In this document: in pieces, positions 58,990 through 64,000 of the stretch
Numbering within the stretch: position 1 is the first letter of the stretch
Layout of the letters: the number at the start of each line of letters is the position of its first letter
Source: Gongronella butleri
Taxonomy: Eukaryota; Mucoromycota; Mucoromycetes; Mucorales; Cunninghamellaceae
Reading direction: 5' to 3'
NCBI GenBank assembly: GCA_025201375.1
Contig: JAIWZP010000002.1
Coordinates: forward strand, 682,001-746,000
DNA length: 64,000 bases
Translations under genes and position numbers: made by a program
The notes under the pieces: model-generated
Databases searched by the model: none
What the model saw: the letters and a program-made list of their open reading frames with translations, nothing else
Told to the model about the DNA's origin: nothing

Positions 58990-60845
58990 TTACTCGGTCT
59001 TGTCTTGATTTTTGAAGCGTTCCTTGAGCGCCGCGACTTCTCTGTTGAGGAAGCGTTGCTGGGCATTGGCGCGCTTGCGGATCTCGTCGACGCGGATCTT
59101 GTTGCCCTCGGACAATTGCTCCATGTTGATGCCGCTGCCGACTTCGTTCAACAATTCAAGCACAGCCGACAATTGGTTGGGCAACCAGGTCACAATGGGC
59201 GAGCCACCCGTGGCCACGGGGTGGTCCGTATATTTGATGATGTACTCCTTGGTGAAATTCCAGTGACGATGACGGAATGCGCGGATCTGGTCCACGTTGG
59301 CCAGGTATAAAGCTAAAAAAAAAAAAAATTAGAAAAAAATAAAAACGAGATCAATAAACTCTTTGTTTGTGGATGTGATGCGTTTTTCGTGACTTTCTTA
59401 CCCGCGGAATTGTCATCCTGCAAAGCGAATTGCTTGAGGTTGACTTGCTTTGCGCGGTCTTGGACATGTTCCAAGAATTCGCGGTGATTGGTGGGACGGT
59501 AGGTGCGGAAATCCTTGAGGACGCGCGTCAAGGGGTTTTCGGGCATGCGCTCGGTGATTTGGAGCAGATTGTCGCCGAGGGGCACCATGGAGTCATTGGC
59601 GCCGCTTTCGCCGCGGTGCACGACGGGCTGGTCACTGACGCCCTCGTAAATCACACCATCGGGGAACATGGGCTGGTTCTTGGTGCCCATGATGAACGTG
59701 CGGAAGTGCACATAGTCACTGGGCAGCGAGCGCGACCACATCATCTCCATTTCATTGTTGATCGTCTCGTACGTCTCGTTGAGACCTGCCATTTGCTGGT
59801 CAAAGCGTGCACGATCCTTGGCCTGCGCGGCATCCAACGCGCCCACCGTGTACTTGATCAGCTTGGGCGAGTGTGCCACCATCGTGACGTGCGACAGCAC
59901 AAAGCCCTTTCTGCGAAATCGCAAAAAAAAAAAAAAAATCGTGTTAATGGACAATTCAAAATGAAACGTGTAAAATAATCAAATCTTACTCGGACTCGCT
60001 GCCAGCAAAGGCGCGCACCAGGGCCAAGTTGTCGTAGGTCAAGTCAGCCAGGGGATTGAGGCGCTTGTAATTGTACAAGGCATAGCTCAGAGCGCTAGAA
60101 ACGGCAGAAAAAGGGAAAAAAAATTCAAGGGACCCAGTGAGCGGCATGAATTCATCACGAAATTGGGGGTGGCAGCAACTTACTACTCCATGAAGGGCTT
60201 GCTGTGGATTTTCTCCGCCACTTTGGTCAGCGGCACAGCAATGTTCATGGGCAACACCTTGCGCCCAAGGCCATACTCGCCACGCTGGCGGAACAGCACG
60301 TCGCACGGCTCCAAGAGGTACGCCGACGCCGCAAACGAATAATCGCGGAACAGAGCTGCACATTTAAAAAAAAAAATTAGCATCAAACGCGCATTTTCTT
60401 TTTAATTTCTTCATCTTTTTTTTTTTTTTGCCTTACCCGACAAGAGTCGCTGATCATGGACTTGATCGACGTCATACAGGGGCAGCTCGTCGCGCACGGC
60501 CTCGCCGAATTGGCCACTGGCGAGCAAACCGGGCTCGCCATCGAGGAGCTGGATGGGCATGCGCTGCAGGATGGACTCCAGGCGGCTGAATTCCTTGGGC
60601 AGCTCGGCCTGCGGATCCTGGCGAGGCAAAAAGCCATTAGGCGTGCCAACCATGAACATTGGCAACGAGGTATCATTCACCGTCTGATCCGTCAGGACCG
60701 AGAACGGGCGGAGCAGCGTGGCCGCTGCCCCGCCGCCCCGTGGCGCGCCCGCTATATTGCGCGCGCCGGAAGAAACACGAAATCCAGGGGTGAAGGCACT
60801 CCGTAGCACTTGCGAGGGTTGCTTGAAAAGGTAGTTGGACATCAT
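58990..60845 (-). CDS. BNA2: indoleamine 2,3-dioxygenase
   Basis: Heme dioxygenase that opens the indole ring of tryptophan, the first step of kynurenine/NAD synthesis. Five exons: 60845-60437, 60355-60184, 60094-59990, 59910-59402 and 59312-58990. They give 505 residues. Family segments are KPFMEYALSYALYN (rebuilt across a splice), VLSHVTMVAHSP, DYVHFRTFIMGTKNQPMFP and the proximal heme-ligand block RHRHWNFTKEYI. After it comes HPVATGGSPIVTWLPNQL. All key residues seem present. About 55 N-terminal residues precede the usual start of similarity and are rich in Arg, Ser and Ala (SQVLRSAFTPGFRVSS), like a mitochondrial presequence. Two consecutive ATGs open the frame; the first is used. A TATAAAGG element lies about 75 bp upstream. 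Confidence 0.93.
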
Positions 60846-60916
60846 CTTGCTGAGAGAAATTCGAACAATGAATAAAAAAAAAAAAAAAAAGAAAAAAGTC
60901 CTTGCGCTTGGACGAA

Positions 60917-60925
60917 CCCTTTATA
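60917..60925 (-). promoter_or_regulatory. TATA box of BNA2
   Basis: TATAAAGGG on the minus strand, about 75 bp before the ATG at 60845. Called from position and consensus only. Confidence 0.45.
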
Positions 60926-62500
60926 TCTTGATGGTTCAAGCATTATTTGGAGCGTGTAATAGATTTGAAACAACCCGCCCATTGGTCAAGCCCAAGGCTT
61001 CACCAAAACACGACCAAACAGAGGACACGCGCGTGAGCTTTTTGAAAAAAGTGTGATCCTTTGCCCTCTTTTGCCACAAGGTTCAATCAACACAAAAATT
61101 TTTCTCACGATAAGATAGGAAAGGTGGATGAAATCATCTGTTCCTTTCCTCATTTACGACGCCCTTTTGGCCCAAGGCCTTTGTTGTCCCTTTTTACAAC
61201 TTCATTTTTACATTTTTCATATTTTGGCCCATAGATAAAGAGGGTGCACGTGAACGCGCGGGGTTGCATGCATTGAGACAGGTTTTGTTGGCACATTGCC
61301 CTGCATGATTTTCATTGTGGTTCTCGCGGGCCCGCAAGAAAAAAAAAGGCCCGGCTCTTCGGGCCAACATGAAGAGAAATAAAAACACACGACTGGGCTT
61401 CAATAGCGCACCGCGTCATTCTCCACGGTCGCCGTGGGAACTTTTTCCAGGGTACGTGGCACAGAAACCAAATTGTCACTAAGGCAACATGGCATTTTTT
61501 AATGCAAATGGCCTGTCAGCCCTGCGAAAAACGGGATCGTTTGCTATGATAAAACCTTGGGCTCGTGCATCCGTGACAGGCAAAAAGGAACCACATCATC
61601 TGCGAGCAATTTGATTTGTTCCTTTGATCTCGAGTCATCTGTCTCAGCGAATCCCTTGTCAGGAACACGAAATTTTATCGAGTCTTATCAGTTTGGTGCG
61701 CAAAGCTCGTGTTTGATCCGATAGAAACGGAAAGGCACCCATTGTACGCATCGCGTAAGCTTTCTTTTGGGGCGCCACATTCCTTTTGAGGTGTCCATTC
61801 ATCACAACTTTTAACAGTCGAAAAAGAAAAAAAAAGAAGAAAAGAACAGAGGACAGTCAACATGAATGAGAAAATAGCCAGGTGAGAATCGGATCCTTGT
61901 GATGCGATTTGCCTTGCCCCCAGGCAAGAGCGGTCTTCCTCGGGAGCGCGTTAGAAAAAAAAAGAAAAAAGAAAAAAAAAAAAAGATCGGAGAGTTGCTC
62001 GGCAAATGATCATTGGCTCGCGGCGCGCGCCCTATCTTTTTTGCGCTAATGGCGCGGCCTGGCCCGATTTCGTCTTATTTTCTGCTTGTGACAATGCTCG
62101 TTTCCAGCAGCCCAAGTCGAGCGTCGGGGGACCGTGGGTGCGTTGTAGGACCTTGTGACGCGCCAAATCCCTTGGTGGCAGGCCCGCGGGCCAATTGCCA
62201 AAGTCAGCGCGCCCTTCCCCATCCCGTATGGCAGCCCGTTTTTTCGCGATCCCTATCTTTTTTTCCAGAAATAAAACAAGGGTGGGCGCCATCTTGTGGC
62301 TCCAATGGTTGTCTATTTTGCAAAACCACGGATGTAGAGAGCTTTTTTTTTTTTTTAGAAAACAAGCGTGTCGGTACGCGTCTCTTTTTGCGCGCATTTT
62401 GTCGGCGGAGACTCCGTCATGGTGCGTACGATTGCACGGGATGACGCGTGTTAAGATGGGCGGGTAAAAAGGGGCAAAAAAGAGGGGAATCATGCCATTT
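60926..62500. other. spacer between BNA2 and TBCC
   Basis: No supported gene. It contains a perfect hairpin GGCCCG-gctctt-CGGGCC (61348-61365) and a 12-bp palindrome ggcccgcgggcc (62181-62192). Neither is followed by CTAG. Short frames lack motifs. Confidence 0.45.
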
Positions 62501-63998
62501 TTATTCTTTTTTCTCCGGCAAGAGTCTATCCAGGACGGTCAAATCGCTGGGTTGGACAGTCATGTCGCGCACGACGGCCTGTTGACGCTCGGGATCAGCA
62601 CGGAACCAATTTGGCGACGCTTGCTGCTTTAGCCAGTTGAAATCCTCCATTTTGAGCACGCAATTGCCAGGTGACTAGGAGAACCAAGGAAAAAAAAAAA
62701 AAAAAGGGTGCGACATGACGGTGAGATAAGCAACAACCATGTCATCCCGGCAGAAAGGCAAGGATGGAGCCAACTTTTTTTTTACATTCACAAAAGGATT
62801 TGCACCGACAGCAACTTCTTTGGAGTCTTCCATAATAGGATGGCTGCCTACGTGTAACCAGAGAGCCACGTCATGTGCGTCATGCATTCGAAACTTTTTT
62901 TTTCCAATGCGCAGCAATTGACCAGCCAAAAAAAAAAAAAGAGAAAATGCGAGGAAAACAAAAAAAAAGCGAATGAGCACATCAGCTGCCGTTTGACCCA
63001 AGCTGGTGGACTTTATACCTGATGACAATCCAAGATGATGGTCGATTGCTCCAGGCCGTAAATCAAGACGGAGCCCAGGATGGTGTCAGTGACAATCACA
63101 CAACGACGTACTTTTTTGAGATGGAGGGCCGACACCTGGATCGACGCACTCTTTAGCCACACCACGCAATGGTCCAAATGGCTGAGCGACACAGCCACTG
63201 TGCGGTGCGTGTCATTGAGGTCGTCATTTGGCAGTGAAAGGATCTTGTCCTTTTGATTTGTCCACTCAATGGTATCTCCTTGCTGCTGTTGACTGGTCAA
63301 TGGCGCTGAATTGCCATTGGATGTTGTTGTCGCGGTCAACGAGGTTGTTGCGGGGGGCCACGTGGCGCAGAAGCATCTAAAATAAGAGAAGAGGGGCACA
63401 TGTCAGCGGCCACAACACCCAACGTGACAATGTGTGGGGGGAGGGGGGCTCGATTTGACTTTTTTTACCGGGAGTCGATGGTGAATGGGTCGCCAACGCG
63501 TCGTTGGCAGACGCGTGCGCGTGTGCTGGCGTGGGTTTTGCTTTGGCTTGCCTAGATCGGAAGGAAAATTTGGCTTTTGGCGTCAATTGTGCCCTTGTTC
63601 GATCGAGCTGATGCATGAGATCCTTGATTTGCTGTATGAAATTAAAGAGAAATCATTGAGTGCGTGGGGAGTGGGTGCGCGGGGGCGGGATATCATGCGC
63701 GCGTCTTTGTTGCTTACCATAGCATATTGTCTTTCGTCATAGGAGGGTATAAAGCTCGTGGCCTTGGTGATCTGCTTGTCTAGTTGGTTGATCTGTTGCA
63801 AGACGAGGTTGAGGTGCTCGGGGAGCTGGGTTTTGTCGACGGCAGTCGCGTCTTGCAGCGCGCGTTCGATCTCTATGCAAGCAAAAAGCGAGTCAACCAA
63901 CGTGTTTGCCGCTTTTTTTGCCGCTTTTTACCCTTTTTCTCGGCCTTGAAAGCAAGCCAAAAGTCGTTTGCCGCGTCCGTGGCGGTGGGCGTTGTCAT
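62501..63998 (-). CDS. TBCC: tubulin-folding cofactor C
   Basis: GTPase-activating chaperone in the last step of alpha/beta-tubulin dimer assembly, acting with cofactors D and E. Six exons: 63998-63932, 63872-63718, 63631-63469, 63305-63019, 62893-62792 and 62674-62501. They give 315 residues. The N-terminal part is a short helical (spectrin-like) segment followed by a basic, Ala/Pro-rich linker. The TBCC beta-helix domain has VSALHLKKVRRCVIV and GSVLIYGLEQSTIILDC. The block HQFRMHDAHD carries the catalytic arginine finger. WLHVGSHPIMEDSKEV and the conserved tail KMEDFNWLKQQASPNW follow. For intron 3 the 3' site at 63306 keeps the frame; a nearer AG (about 63377) would not. The start codon lies two bases from the window edge. 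Confidence 0.9.
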
Positions 63999-64000
63999 GA

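Noticed and set aside
61348..61365. GC-rich hairpin resembling the Helitron terminus
   Set aside because: Not followed by CTAG, and lacks the second stem.

Overview
The window is nuclear DNA of a filamentous, probably early-diverging (Mucoromycota-like) fungus. The genes are short and spliced, with many introns of about 50-170 bp. Many introns carry an almost pure T run just before the 3' splice site. The gene set is fungal: a two-domain ATP sulfurylase of fungal size, indoleamine 2,3-dioxygenase, a Whi5/Nrm1-type cell-cycle repressor and a Gyp5-type RabGAP. A decayed gene near 40 kb resembles, from memory, an uncharacterised family common in Mucorales. I name no species.

Layout. 0-0.46 kb holds the 5' end of SND1/Tudor-SN on the minus strand. 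0.46-13.2 kb is a repeat and transposon island. It contains diverged dispersed repeats, a 700-bp GT-rich minisatellite, a stray Helitron 3' terminus at 3369, a small F-box/AT-hook gene with decayed relatives beside it, and an apparently intact autonomous Helitron (eight exons, 1591 residues) ending at a hairpin plus CTAG at 11955. 13.2-26.7 kb is gene-dense: EDEM3-like mannosidase, Whi5-like repressor, RSPRY1-like E3 ligase, PRL-type phosphatase and Gyp5-like RabGAP. 26.7-30.2 kb is a gene desert with repeat fragments and one orphan TATA/hairpin promoter.

30.2-39 kb carries a histidine phosphatase of the phosphoglycerate mutase family, two tandem paralogous membrane proteins, ATP sulfurylase (MET3) and an atypical short-chain dehydrogenase. 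39-51 kb is mostly desert around phosphoglycerate dehydrogenase (SER3). It also holds a frameshifted gene and a small secreted-protein gene broken by one TAG. 51.3-57 kb is a single giant Sel1-repeat protein of 1710 residues with an N-terminal myristoylation-like start. 59-64 kb has indoleamine 2,3-dioxygenase (BNA2) and tubulin-folding cofactor C (TBCC), whose start codon lies two bases inside the right edge.

The genes form no cluster. They are housekeeping functions (ER quality control, sulfur and serine metabolism, NAD synthesis, vesicle traffic, cell cycle, tubulin folding) separated by transposon-derived deserts. The most unusual material is the Helitron island with its neighbouring F-box gene, the tandem membrane paralogs, the giant Sel1 protein and the broken secreted protein. 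Exon borders were set by eye from GT-AG sites, frame continuity and family resemblance. No alignment or database search was run.
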